Source: Crossiella sp. SN42
GTDB taxonomy: Bacteria > Actinomycetota > Actinomycetes > Mycobacteriales > Pseudonocardiaceae
Reading direction: 5' to 3'
DNA: 64,000 nucleotides
Assembly (NCBI RefSeq): GCF_023897065.1
Contig: NZ_JAMHIV010000031.1
Span: 59,149-123,148, forward strand
Positions within the stretch are counted from its first letter, which is position 1, and every line of letters begins with the position of its first letter. The notes under the pieces are model-generated. The model was not told where the DNA came from. It saw only the letters and a program-made list of their open reading frames with translations, and searched no databases. Of this stretch, positions 17,900 to 26,336 are shown piece after piece. The translations under genes were made by a program, and so were the position numbers.

Positions 17900-20800
17900 T
17901 CAGCCGAGCAGGCCGAGGTCGGCGTCGGTGGGCCGGGGGAAGTCGACCGCGTCGATTGCGACGAGCACCGGGGCGCCGTCGATCCAGTCGCGGGTGGGCC
18001 GGCGTTTGATCACCGCCCAGCCGGTGGGGATCTCGGAGAGGAACTGCTGGAGGTCGCGGTGGTCGTAGCGGCCGTCCTTGCCGAGCTTGGCCATGACCCG
18101 CTGCTTGGACTCGTAGCTGTCCGCCGAATGGACCGCGACCAATCCGGCGCAGTTGATTGCTTGCTGGGACAGGTTCTCCGGGCTCTGCACCACCAGCATC
18201 AGCGCCAGGCTGAGGGAGCGGCCCATGGACAGGCACTGATCGAACACCGTCTGCTGGACGCCGCTGACGTCGGAGTCGCGTTCGTTGGGCAGGTAGTCAT
18301 TCGCCTCCTCCAGCACCACCAGGGTTTCGCTAAGGCGGCCGGGGTTGTCGCGGGCGTAGGCGAACACGGCGGTGAAGACCGCGGCCAGGACGAAGGCGCC
18401 CATCTGGGCATCCAGGTGCGCGGCTTCGAAGATCACGCAGTCGCCGTGGCCGACGAGCTCGGCGATTTCCAGGGTTTCGCTGGTGGGTGCGCCTGGTGGG
18501 TCGGGCAGGAAGATGCCGGCGCCGAAGACGCCACGGTGGAAGAACTGCAGGCGGTTCTGGATGACGTTGTAGCCGGTGATCAGGTCCTTGCTGGTGGTGG
18601 CGCGGCGGCTGATCGACTCCAGGTGCTTGTCGATCCAGTCGGCCATGTCGGCCATGCCGACGAACCGGGACAGCTCGGGGCGTTCGTAGACCGTGGCGGT
18701 GTCGCCGCGCGCCGGATCCGGGCGAGGCGCGGACCAGAGGGCGTTGAGGGCTTGCCAGAGGATGCCGCGGCCGCGGTGGCCGAGCTGGCCGACCTTGGCC
18801 ATGGTGTCGCAGATGGCGTCCCGGTAGGTGTTGGGCGCGACGCCCGGTGGGATGCGGAGCAGGTTGTAGCGCAGGTAGGGGTTGGGGATGCCGGTGGTCG
18901 GCCGGTAGTCGGCGGGGCGTTCCCGGGAGAGGTCGTAGAAGCGGAAGCGGTGGCGTGCCTCGGCGGGGAGTGAGTGGTAGAGGCGGCGCCAGTCGGACTT
19001 GCGGTCCAGGGCCAGCACGCCGCGCGGGACCTGTTGTGGTGCGGGAAGGCCGGTGTCGCGGTCGATACCGCGCAGGGTCTGGGTGGTGTGCAGCCACTCG
19101 TGCGCGAGGCGGATGCCGGTTTCGGTCTTGCCGCGGCCGGTGGAGCCGGTGATCAAGGGGTGCAGCAGGCCGTTGTGCTCGTCGGTGACGGTCAGGCCGA
19201 AGCGTTCGGTGGAGACCACGGCGCGCTGGGTGTCCACCACGTGGCCGAGGTGGATCTCGGTGTCGCCGGTCTGCGGGTAGACCAGGTTGGGGACGCGCAT
19301 GGCGGCCGCGGCGGCGATGCCGGGGACGTCGATGCGCGGCGGGGTAGTCAGCACCGCGACCTCGTGGGACAGCAGCGCGGTGGCGTAGTAGTAGGGCTCC
19401 ATGACCTCGGCGCGCAGGTCGGCGTGGGCGCAGGGGCTGAAGACCCTGGCGTGTTCGATCAAGTGCTCAGACTGGGGCGGGGTGAGGTTTCCGGCGACGC
19501 AGAAGGGTTGCGGGACCGGGGTTTTCTGCCCCGGTGCCCAGAAGCTGGAGGTGAGCAGGCCCGCGGCGGAGGCGGCGGTGTCGGCGTCGGGGACGAGCAT
19601 GTAGCCCTGCGAGAGCCACATTCCCTCCTCGTGGCCGAGGGCGAGGCGGTTGACCTGGGCGGTGAGGATCTTGGCAACCTGGTCGGCCATCGCATCCACG
19701 GTCTGCCGGGAGGCACCCATGCCGAGAGTGGGCACGAAGGACAGGGAACCGGCCACCTGGGAGTTGCGGGCGAAGGACTGCGACAGGCCGTCGGAGCGGC
19801 CGTAGGTCTCGCCGAGGCTGTGGCCGAGGCTGTCGGTGACCCCGTCGGCCATGCTGCGGGTGCGGCCGTTCTGTTGGGACACCGACTCCTGCTGGGCGAG
19901 GCTGTGGGTGCGGGAGTTCGCGGTGGACTGCTGGATCCCGCTGTTTTCCCCGACGCCTTCGCTCCAGCCGCGGTTGCCGCCGACGGAGTTGGTGCTGCCG
20001 AGGCTGGTGGAGTCGGTGCCGGTGAGGCTGGCGCCGGTGCTCACGCCCTGGGTGCGGCCGACGGTGGTGCCGATCTGGTGGCTGGTGCCTTCCGTGCCAG
20101 TGGTGTTCCAGCCGAGGTTGGCTGAGCGGGAGATGCCGCCGGCGTAGCCGGAGTTGACGCCGTGGGCATTGGTGGTGCCCTCGGCTTGGGACTGGGAGGC
20201 GGTGATCCCGTGGTTACCGCCCAGGTTGGTGCTGGAGCTGGCGCCGTGCTGGGCGGTGTAGCCGATCTGGTCGCTGGTGCCGGAGCTGGTGTTGACCGTG
20301 ACGCCGAGGGAGCCGCCGAGGTTGCGGCCGGAGTTCTCGCCGTGGGTGGCCGACATGCTCGAACCGGCCGAGCGGCCGGTGCCCTCCGACCAGTTCTCGC
20401 CTCGGGTCTCGCTGCCGCTGATGCCGCGGGAGAAGTTCTCGCCCCGGCTGTCGTTGGTGCCCAGGGAGATGGTGTCGCTGGTGCCGCCGGAGATCCCCCC
20501 TGACTTGCCGACCGAGATCTGCCGGTTCTCGCCGCTGCTCTGGTTGATGCCGTAGTTGGCCCCGTCGTTGAGGCCCACGCTGGTGCCCTGGCTGATGCCC
20601 TGGGTGTCCTGGCTGGAGGTGCCCTGGGTGGTGTTGAGGCCGCCGGAGAGGCCTTCGGTGTGGTTCCAGCCTCGTTGCGCGCCTTGGGTGTCGGTGGTGC
20701 CGACGCCGTCGGTGCGGGTGGTTCCGGTGGTGTGGCCGGTGCTCTCGGAGACGCCGTCGGTGGCGGTGCGAGAAGTCCCCTGCGTGGAGGACTGGCTGTC

Positions 20801-21703
20801 GCTGGCGCCGTCGTTGACGCCGAAGGAGTGCCCAGTCCCGTGGGCATCGCCAGTGGCGGTGGAGAACATCATCGGCAGCCCGACGCCGGCGGAGATCGAG
20901 CGCTGGCCGTGTACCTGTGAGGCCACTGTGGACAGTTGCTCGGCGGCGGCGGAGAGGCGGTCGGTGATCTGGCCGAGGGTGACCGGGCTGGCCATGAGCA
21001 CCAGGAGGTAGCCGGGGCCGCCGAGCATGCCCCGGATCAGCTCCTCCACGCCCTCCTCGATCTCCGGTGTGGCCGGGGTGGTGCTGGTGACCGCGGTGCG
21101 CAGGTCTTGCCCGGCGTCGCGGCGGGGCATGGGGATGCCGCGGATGGGCAGCACGTGGGACCACTGCTGCTGGGTGTGCAGCAGCCAGTCGGCCTCCGGC
21201 GGGCGCAGCGGGCGGAAGCGGATCTGCGGGTAGGTGCCGGTGAGCTGGCTGGACAGCGCCGCGTAGTGCCGGTCCGCCTGCACCTGGGCTTCTTGCAGGG
21301 TCTCCCCCACGCCCTGCACGCCCATCAGGTGCAGCACACCGTGCCCGGCCGGGCCGGTGTCGCCGAGCACGCACACGTAGTGGATCTTCTGCATCCACAG
21401 GGCGCGCACCAGGTCGCGCTGGTCGTCGTACTCGCTGGAGCGGCGGCGGATGCTGGTGTCCACCGGCATGCGCACGATGCGCAGGAATCGGACGACTTTG
21501 ACGCGCGTGGTCCAGGTGGTCTCGCCGTGGTCGCGGACGCGGAGCCGGTAGGCCAGGTGGTGGATCTCGTCGCGGTTGGCCGGGTGCGGGGTAATGGTGG
21601 CGGAGTCGACATGGAGGTCCTCGTACTCGGCCAGCGGGGTGTGGGTGACGGAGCGCAGGCCGCGGCTGGTGCCGGGGCCGAGCAGGCGGGTGAGCATGTT
21701 CAT
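17900..21703 (-). CDS. VirB4/HerA-type conjugation ATPase with giant Gly/Ser/Thr-rich insert
   Basis: 1267 residues from ATG 21703. The N-terminal 270 residues are an ordinary domain. Roughly residues 280-655 are a low-complexity region of Gly, Ser, Thr, Asn and Gln with recurring GTS, SxGxN and GxNxG patterns. The ATPase core follows: Walker A ITGSTGRGKTETG near residue 856, Walker B LVVLEEAND near residue 1129, and LALMLVVQSPE shortly after. Domain order and the neighbouring membrane genes indicate a DNA-translocation or T4SS-like motor of an actinobacterial conjugative element. The start overlaps the stop of the upstream membrane gene (ATGA). The insert is far outside normal VirB4 layout and may be extracytoplasmic, a spacer, or a phase-separating tail. 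Confidence 0.8.
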   Translation of the reverse strand: MNMLTRLLGPGTSRGLRSVTHTPLAEYEDLHVDSATITPHPANRDEIHHLAYRLRVRDHGETTWTTRVKVVRFLRIVRMPVDTSIRRRSSEYDDQRDLVRALWMQKIHYVCVLGDTGPAGHGVLHLMGVQGVGETLQEAQVQADRHYAALSSQLTGTYPQIRFRPLRPPEADWLLHTQQQWSHVLPIRGIPMPRRDAGQDLRTAVTSTTPATPEIEEGVEELIRGMLGGPGYLLVLMASPVTLGQITDRLSAAAEQLSTVASQVHGQRSISAGVGLPMMFSTATGDAHGTGHSFGVNDGASDSQSSTQGTSRTATDGVSESTGHTTGTTRTDGVGTTDTQGAQRGWNHTEGLSGGLNTTQGTSSQDTQGISQGTSVGLNDGANYGINQSSGENRQISVGKSGGISGGTSDTISLGTNDSRGENFSRGISGSETRGENWSEGTGRSAGSSMSATHGENSGRNLGGSLGVTVNTSSGTSDQIGYTAQHGASSSTNLGGNHGITASQSQAEGTTNAHGVNSGYAGGISRSANLGWNTTGTEGTSHQIGTTVGRTQGVSTGASLTGTDSTSLGSTNSVGGNRGWSEGVGENSGIQQSTANSRTHSLAQQESVSQQNGRTRSMADGVTDSLGHSLGETYGRSDGLSQSFARNSQVAGSLSFVPTLGMGASRQTVDAMADQVAKILTAQVNRLALGHEEGMWLSQGYMLVPDADTAASAAGLLTSSFWAPGQKTPVPQPFCVAGNLTPPQSEHLIEHARVFSPCAHADLRAEVMEPYYYATALLSHEVAVLTTPPRIDVPGIAAAAAMRVPNLVYPQTGDTEIHLGHVVDTQRAVVSTERFGLTVTDEHNGLLHPLITGSTGRGKTETGIRLAHEWLHTTQTLRGIDRDTGLPAPQQVPRGVLALDRKSDWRRLYHSLPAEARHRFRFYDLSRERPADYRPTTGIPNPYLRYNLLRIPPGVAPNTYRDAICDTMAKVGQLGHRGRGILWQALNALWSAPRPDPARGDTATVYERPELSRFVGMADMADWIDKHLESISRRATTSKDLITGYNVIQNRLQFFHRGVFGAGIFLPDPPGAPTSETLEIAELVGHGDCVIFEAAHLDAQMGAFVLAAVFTAVFAYARDNPGRLSETLVVLEEANDYLPNERDSDVSGVQQTVFDQCLSMGRSLSLALMLVVQSPENLSQQAINCAGLVAVHSADSYESKQRVMAKLGKDGRYDHRDLQQFLSEIPTGWAVIKRRPTRDWIDGAPVLVAIDAVDFPRPTDADLGLLG

Positions 21704-22197
21704 GGCTGGAACCGGTCCTGTCGGCGGGCGTGGCGGACGATGTGGTCGTAGCGCTGGGTCCGGCCGTGCAGCCGCCACCGCTGGGTCAGCCACAGCGTCC
21801 AGGCGAACGGCACGGAGATGATGGCGTAGACGAACAGGCTCGGCAGGTGCCCGCCGAGCAGGCTCTGCGCGGTGGCGGAGAACTCGGCGCCGAAGGCGTC
21901 GCTGACGCCGCGCTCCCCCGCTCCGGCGAACAGGGTCAGGGTGAGCCGGACGGCGAGGGTGCCGGCGCAGAGCACCGCGATCCAGCAGCGGGTCTCGTGC
22001 CGGATCTCGGTGGCGACGTTGGGCAGCAGGGCTCCGGCGGCGATGCCGGTGATCAGCAGGTAGAGGGCGACGTAGAGGATGGCCGGGGAGTGAGTGTAGG
22101 CGGAGATCGCCCACACCGCGACGGCCAGCACGGCGTGTTTGCCGAGCACGGCCGCGGTGTCCACGGTGGGTTCGCGCCGCTGGGGCTCGCGGGACAT
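21700..22197 (-). CDS. Small multi-pass membrane protein of the transfer operon
   Basis: 165 residues with four predicted membrane segments (AVLAVAVWAISAY, ILYVALYLLITGIAAGALL, WIAVLCAGTLAVRLTLTLF, LPSLFVYAIISVPFAWTLWL) and a basic C-terminal tail. It overlaps the start of the VirB4/HerA-like ATPase by 4 bases, so it is probably a membrane subunit of the same machine. No family name recognised. Confidence 0.7.
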   Translation of the reverse strand: MSREPQRREPTVDTAAVLGKHAVLAVAVWAISAYTHSPAILYVALYLLITGIAAGALLPNVATEIRHETRCWIAVLCAGTLAVRLTLTLFAGAGERGVSDAFGAEFSATAQSLLGGHLPSLFVYAIISVPFAWTLWLTQRWRLHGRTQRYDHIVRHARRQDRFQP

Positions 22198-22200
22198 CGG

Positions 22201-22377
22201 CTACATCCGAAGGGTGCGGATCTTGGCCGCGGACCGGCGGGCCGCGCGCAGCTCCTGGTTGGCCAGGATGGCACTGGCCACGATCAGGGCGAGCAGGTGC
22301 AGTCTGTTCAACAGGGCGCTGGCCGTGGTGTGCAGGCCGTTGGACAGCAGCACGAGCAGCAGTTCGAGCAAGCGCAT
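22201..22377 (-). CDS. Tiny membrane protein of the transfer operon
   Basis: 58 residues from ATG 22377. Two hydrophobic stretches (LLELLLVLLSNGL and LLALIVASAILANQ) and a basic C-terminus. It starts 31 bases after the preceding gene, whose last codons carry a GTGTTACCT motif copy. Function unknown. Confidence 0.55.
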   Translation of the reverse strand: MRLLELLLVLLSNGLHTTASALLNRLHLLALIVASAILANQELRAARRSAAKIRTLRM

Positions 22378-22408
22378 GGCCGTCTCCGTCTCGGTGGGGC
22401 GGAGCGGG

Positions 22409-23782
22409 TCAGGTAACACGAGTCCGGTCGGGTGGCTGCCCGTCGAGCCAGAGGCGCTTGACCAGTTGGGGGTCGTAGCCCGCAGCCTGCACGAGCGGTC
22501 CCCAGCCGTGGTCGTCGGCGCCTTCCGGGGGCCTGGTGCCCGCCACGGCGAGACCGGATTCGGGGTCCCGGCCGCGGGCACGGGCGAGCAGCTCGCGCAA
22601 CGACGGTTCCTGGCCGGGGAGCCACGGCAACAACCAGCGGGCGGGCATGGCCGGGCCCTGCCGGTTGCGCAGCCGCAGCAACGGGAGTCCGGTGGGTTTG
22701 CGTTGCGCCGCCATGACGTTGTGGTCGCGAGCCGCGGTGGCCACGATGCGCAACAGGAGGCGGCCGGTGGGCTCGGGCAGGTCGGCAGCGGCGGTTAGCG
22801 CCAGAGTGGCCGGGGAGGCCTTGCGTGGGCCGAGCACGGCGCCGACGTCGTCGGCGAAGTTGCGCAGGTTGTCCTCAGTGCTCAGCAGGGCGGCGAACTC
22901 GGGGTCGTGCAGCCGGACGAGGTTGTGCTCGATCAGGGCCTGCAAGAGGGACTCGGTGCGAGGGGCGGGTGCGGCGCCGAGGAGTTGCGGCCGGGTCCAA
23001 GCTGATCCGGACCACAGTCGTTGCAGAAGCTGTTGCCCCCATTGGGCTTGGTAGCACTTGGCCGCAGCGGTCCAACGGCTGCGGACAGCGGGCGGCTTTC
23101 CGACGCGGAGCGCCGGTTGATTGGACTCGGCCCATTGCCGGTACCAGCTGTCAGGGTGAGGAAGGTTGGGTAGCTGGTGGCCTCGAGTCGTGATGTGGTC
23201 GCACAAGCGCACCACCGCGCACGACAGTTCCCGCCGGTTGTTCTCGGCCTCGGTGAGCGCGGCGGTCTGCTTGTCCAGTTGCTCGCGCAGGCCGCGAGTG
23301 CGGTCGAGGGCGCCTTGGCCGTCGCGGTGGCGTTGTTCGGTGTGCTGCGCGGCCGCCTTCTCCAGCTCAGCATTGCGGCGGCGTAGATCGCGGAGTTCGG
23401 TCTCGAGCGAACGTGCGGCGGTGGTGCGGGTTTCGGCGTCCTTCATGGCGTCCCACTGGGTGAGCGCGGCCAGCAGAGTGGTGTTGTCGCTGTACGCGCC
23501 GAGCGGATGCCCTTGCTGCTTCAGCTGTTCGGTGCGCAACGGATGACGGGACCTGATGTGGTCGAGGAGGCGGCGGCGCAGGTCGTGCAACTCGTCGAAC
23601 TGGGTCAGGCCCACCTGGTAGTAGTCGCGGCGCGCGGCGGTCTCCCGGGTCAGCGCCAAGGCGTAGTCGCGGCAGCCAAGGCAGTCCGGGTTGTGCTTGC
23701 GAGTGGCGGGTTCCACCGGTGACGCTGGCCGCCCGAAGGCGGGGTCCAGGCGCCACTGGTACGGACCGGGTTCGGGCGTCAC
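22409..23782 (-). CDS. Coiled-coil hypothetical protein of the transfer operon
   Basis: 457 residues from GTG 23782. The N-terminus has a CLGCRD Cys pair. Residues 120-210 form a strong coiled coil (TELRDLRRRNAELEKAAAQ and following). The C-terminal half is helical with no recognised domain. Its start overlaps the stop of the upstream gene (GTGA). Context suggests a structural or regulatory part of the transfer apparatus. Confidence 0.6.
   Translation of the reverse strand: MTPEPGPYQWRLDPAFGRPASPVEPATRKHNPDCLGCRDYALALTRETAARRDYYQVGLTQFDELHDLRRRLLDHIRSRHPLRTEQLKQQGHPLGAYSDNTTLLAALTQWDAMKDAETRTTAARSLETELRDLRRRNAELEKAAAQHTEQRHRDGQGALDRTRGLREQLDKQTAALTEAENNRRELSCAVVRLCDHITTRGHQLPNLPHPDSWYRQWAESNQPALRVGKPPAVRSRWTAAAKCYQAQWGQQLLQRLWSGSAWTRPQLLGAAPAPRTESLLQALIEHNLVRLHDPEFAALLSTEDNLRNFADDVGAVLGPRKASPATLALTAAADLPEPTGRLLLRIVATAARDHNVMAAQRKPTGLPLLRLRNRQGPAMPARWLLPWLPGQEPSLRELLARARGRDPESGLAVAGTRPPEGADDHGWGPLVQAAGYDPQLVKRLWLDGQPPDRTRVT
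22411..22419 (-). promoter_or_regulatory. GCGTTACCT-like motif (GTGTTACCT)
   Basis: Imperfect copy of the 9-mer, overlapping the last codons and stop of the coiled-coil gene and 34 bases before the ATG of the tiny membrane protein. Confidence 0.3.
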
Positions 23783-24405
23783 CGGGGCACCTCGGCCAGG
23801 GTGAACCCCGCGCGGCGCAGACCGTCCTGATAGGACTGTAGGTAGGCCATGAGTGCCTGGGCGTACTGGGTGTCCAGGGTCTGCGCGGCCAGCATCGCCT
23901 GGTGCTGGTCCTGCTGGTTCTTGGCGGTGATCGCCTTCTGCAACGCCTCGTAGTGCTGGCTGAGCAGAGTCGCCAGGGCGAGCAGCCGGGTGTGGCTGTC
24001 ACCGAACTGGTCCGGGATCTTCTTGCTCTCCCCCATGGTGCGCAGCTCGGTGATCCCCGCCTGGAGCAGATGGCGGAGGGTGGCGAGGGAACGGTGCACC
24101 GGTTCACTGTTGAGGTTGCGCGAGTTGTGCGTGAGCACCGCGCGCATCGCGACGTCGTTGTCCATGATCTGTCCGGTCAGCGTGTCGGTCCTGGTGACGT
24201 ACTCCAGAGACTGGGCCTGGGGCGCGTCGAGCCGGAGCGGGACGCCGTGCAGGTCGCGGGTGACCAGCGCGCCGATCGCCGCGGCCAGCGCAGCTGCGAA
24301 CAGGCAGGCGCGCGGAAAGGTGTGGCGTCGGACGGCAGAGGGCCCGGCAGCTTCCGCGGAAGTCGGGCCGGCGGCCGCGGGGAGTGGGAGTTCGTGGCTG
24401 CTCAC
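23779..24405 (-). CDS. Single-pass membrane protein with helical extracytoplasmic region
   Basis: 208 residues from GTG 24405 (GTG 24408 is in frame one codon earlier). One membrane segment near residue 30 (ACLFAAALAAAIGALVTR) is followed by about 150 mostly helical residues. No known family. The start lies only 8 bases after a GCGTTACCT motif and no Shine-Dalgarno sequence is visible, which would fit a leaderless transcript. It is the first gene of the operon running to the VirB4/HerA-like ATPase. Confidence 0.6.
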   Translation of the reverse strand: MSSHELPLPAAAGPTSAEAAGPSAVRRHTFPRACLFAAALAAAIGALVTRDLHGVPLRLDAPQAQSLEYVTRTDTLTGQIMDNDVAMRAVLTHNSRNLNSEPVHRSLATLRHLLQAGITELRTMGESKKIPDQFGDSHTRLLALATLLSQHYEALQKAITAKNQQDQHQAMLAAQTLDTQYAQALMAYLQSYQDGLRRAGFTLAEVPR

Positions 24406-24413
24406 CACGCGGG

Positions 24414-24422
24414 AGGTAACGC
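24414..24422 (-). promoter_or_regulatory. GCGTTACCT motif before the transfer operon
   Basis: Perfect copy ending 8 bases before the GTG start at 24405. The spacing would suit a -10-region element of a leaderless mRNA or a repressor site over the promoter. Confidence 0.45.
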
Positions 24423-24543
24423 GGCCAGTGGGGGTTGGGTGTTGCCGGACCAGACGTGGCCCGGCAACACCCGGCAGCTGATGAGTTCGGCGCACACCGT
24501 CGTCCGGGAGATCGCTCGTGCACCAGTTCTTCGGGTATTGCGG

Positions 24544-24894
24544 TCACACGTTGGGTATGAACCGGCACTTGGGACAGCCGCGTCCGCGGCGCACCGCCAA
24601 GTGGATCGCGTTGTGGACAAGGGTGGCGGCAGCCGCGGACTTCTCGTCCCCGGCCAGTGCCTTGCTCTGCCACCAGTACTGGAGCGCGGCCGTCACCGGT
24701 TCCCGGTGCACGGCCCACGGGTAGGCGGCACCGGTGGAGTCGATGCGGCCGGTCCTGCGCATCAGATCGGCGCCCAGGTCGTTGATCGCACGGATCTTGG
24801 CGATCTGACCGAGCGGGAACAGCGTGATGGTCTGCGAGCGCAGGAAGTAGCTGTTCCACGATTCGCCGCAGCGGGCACATTGGATGTCGTTCAT
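24544..24894 (-). CDS. Cys4 putative zinc-binding protein A
   Basis: 116 residues from ATG 24894. A CARC pair near residue 6 and a CPKC pair near residue 107 bracket a helical middle with YPWAVHREPVTAALQYWW. Protein B (25840-26175) has the same plan: CDYC, YPWSASDTPITAAYKYW and CLAC. The two are paralogs, about 40 percent identical by eye. The four Cys suggest that one zinc ion ties the termini together. No known family. Expression is probably controlled by the structured leader at 24895-24981. Confidence 0.65.
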   Translation of the reverse strand: MNDIQCARCGESWNSYFLRSQTITLFPLGQIAKIRAINDLGADLMRRTGRIDSTGAAYPWAVHREPVTAALQYWWQSKALAGDEKSAAAATLVHNAIHLAVRRGRGCPKCRFIPNV

Positions 24895-24981
24895 GGTGTT
24901 CCTGGCGCACCAGCACCCCGGTGGGGCCGCCAGGGTTGACCACCACCTTCGGTGCTGGTTTCGACTCCCTGGCGTGGAGCG
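24895..24981 (-). ncRNA. Structured 5' leader 1 (candidate cis-regulatory RNA)
   Basis: In transcript sense it shows an outer stem GCCAGGG/CCCTGGC enclosing an inner stem ACCAGCACC/GGTGGTGGT with a GAA loop and one G-G mismatch. A CCCC-ACC-GGGG hairpin and then CTGG-TGCG-CCAG follow. The last arm covers the AGGA ribosome-binding site 6 bases before the ATG. The CCCTGGC arm could also pair with the ribosome-binding-site segment GCCAGG, giving mutually exclusive folds. Confidence 0.6.
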
Positions 24982-24994
24982 CCTGTTCGGCGTT

Positions 24995-25693
24995 CTAGCG
25001 TTGCGTGGCGAACTTGGTGAGCTGTTCCGGCGCGAGGATGAACAGGGTGCGGCCTTCGATACGGATCCAGCCGCGGTGCCGGAAGTGGGACAGCATCTTG
25101 TTCGTCTGGTCCCTGCTCGCGCCGATCATCTGCGCGAGCTCCTTCTGGTTCAGTCCCAGATCGACTGTGCACACGCCTTGTTCCGTTGTGCCCTGGAGCT
25201 TCCAGCGTTGCAGGAGCGACAGGGCCAGGCGGCTGGGCAGGTCGGCACACCGTAGGTGCGTCAACTTCTCGTAGCTGTGGCGCTGATCCCGGGCCAGCAG
25301 GCGTAGCAACGCGTGGCCGACATCCGGGTGGTTCCGTATCCAGCTCCGCAGTCGCCGGCGGTTCATGGCCAGCACGGTGAGCTCGCTCCTGGCCACCGCC
25401 GAGGTGACCCGGGGTGAGTCGTCCAGGAAGTCGACCTCGCCGAAGATCTCGGCCGGGCCGCGCAGGCCCAGCACGAGGCGTCCTTCTCGGTCGCATGCGG
25501 TCCTGGTGAGCATCACCTGGCCCGAGGCGATGATGAACATCCGGTCGCCGGGATCTCCCTCGGCGTAGACCGGCGTCTTGGGCTGGTACACCCGGCGTTC
25601 CAGGTTGACCGCGAGGGACACCGCCGCCTTGGCCGGCGCCGCGGCGAAGATCGGGCACTTGTCGAGCATTCGGTGGAACTCGGTTGAATTCAT
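24995..25693 (-). CDS. Crp/Fnr-family transcription regulator
   Basis: 232 residues from ATG 25693. The cyclic-nucleotide-binding fold covers residues 10-125 (VYAEGDPGDRMFIIASGQVML, LRGPAEIFGEVDFLDDSPR). The C-terminal winged helix has LNQKELAQMIGASRDQTNKMLSHFRHRGWI near residues 175-205. A typical cAMP-contact Arg/Ser pair is not evident (GEVDFLDDSPR replaces the FGExALL...RxAS pattern), so the ligand may differ. The gene sits between two paralogous Cys4 protein genes and, like them, has a structured leader. Confidence 0.88.
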   Translation of the reverse strand: MNSTEFHRMLDKCPIFAAAPAKAAVSLAVNLERRVYQPKTPVYAEGDPGDRMFIIASGQVMLTRTACDREGRLVLGLRGPAEIFGEVDFLDDSPRVTSAVARSELTVLAMNRRRLRSWIRNHPDVGHALLRLLARDQRHSYEKLTHLRCADLPSRLALSLLQRWKLQGTTEQGVCTVDLGLNQKELAQMIGASRDQTNKMLSHFRHRGWIRIEGRTLFILAPEQLTKFATQR

Positions 25694-25821
25694 GGCATGC
25701 CCTGGCACACCAGGGCTTCCGCTGGGTGCGACGGCCTCGGCGGCCCCGACACCAGGCGGAAGCCGCCAGGGGTCGCACCGCCTTTCCAGGTGTCGAGGTG
25801 GTTCCCCTGGCGTGAGGAGCG
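25694..25821 (-). ncRNA. Structured 5' leader 2 (candidate cis-regulatory RNA)
   Basis: The same plan as leaders 1 and 3. The outer stem is CGCCAGGGG/CCCCTGGCG, with the extra base pair kept complementary. A longer hairpin, GGCTTCCGC/GCGGAAGCC, replaces the short CCCC/GGGG one. A terminal CCCTGG-TGTG-CCAGGG hairpin sequesters the AGGG before the ATG of the Crp/Fnr gene. Confidence 0.6.
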
Positions 25822-25839
25822 TGGCCGGACTCGGGCGAG

Positions 25840-26175
25840 CTATCTAGTGTGGAAGCCGCATGCCAGGCAGCCCTTGCCGTCCTTGGTCGCTTGGTAGATG
25901 GCGTGCTGCACCACGACCGCGGCGGAGGCGCCAAGGGGGCTCTTGTCGGTGAAGTCCTTTGACTTCCAGTACTTGTAGGCCGCGGTGATCGGAGTGTCAC
26001 TCGCGGACCACGGATAGTTCGATCCCGATAGCCAGTTGGCCATGCTTCCGTCGTCGATGGCGTCCAGTTGCTGGAGGCTGACTACCTCGTGCTGCTGGAT
26101 GTCTTGGATGGAACGGTTTCGCAGATAGATCGGGTCCCAGATGGACCGGCAGTAGTCGCAGACGATTGGACTCAT
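25840..26175 (-). CDS. Cys4 putative zinc-binding protein B
   Basis: 111 residues from ATG 26175, paralogous to protein A at 24544-24894. CDYC near residue 6 and CLAC near residue 104 are the conserved Cys pairs, and the middle carries YPWSASDTPITAAYKYWKSK. No membrane segment or signal peptide. The two copies differ enough to be old duplicates. Function unknown; adjacency to a Crp/Fnr gene with the same leader suggests a shared regulon. Confidence 0.65.
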   Translation of the reverse strand: MSPIVCDYCRSIWDPIYLRNRSIQDIQQHEVVSLQQLDAIDDGSMANWLSGSNYPWSASDTPITAAYKYWKSKDFTDKSPLGASAAVVVQHAIYQATKDGKGCLACGFHTR

Positions 26176-26260
26176 GGTGTTCCTGGCTCGCCAGAACCCC
26201 GAGGGGCTGCCAGGGATGCCACCACCTTCGTTGTGGGTCGTGACTCCCTGGCGTGGAGCG
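26176..26260 (-). ncRNA. Structured 5' leader 3 (candidate cis-regulatory RNA)
   Basis: The outer stem is GCCAGGGA/TCCCTGGC, followed by CCCC-TC-GGGG and a TGGC-GA-GCCA hairpin flanked by GTTC/GAAC that covers the AGGA ribosome-binding site. Loop bases differ from leader 1 while the arms stay complementary. Confidence 0.6.
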
Positions 26261-26326
26261 TCTGTTGTGGACGGTTGTGCGCTGTGAACGGATCAACGTG
26301 CGTGTTCGCGGGGCGAACACGGTGGT

Positions 26327-26335
26327 AGGTAACGC
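26327..26335 (-). promoter_or_regulatory. GCGTTACCT motif before leader 3
   Basis: Perfect copy 66 bases upstream of leader 3, directly after the stop of the small membrane gene. It could be the promoter region of the Cys4-Crp-Cys4 operon. Confidence 0.4.
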
Positions 26336-26336
26336 G

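Noticed and set aside
18974..20125. Long plus-strand frame opposite the Gly/Ser/Thr-rich insert
   Set aside because: It is the mirror of the low-complexity coding sequence and has composition without similarity to any protein.
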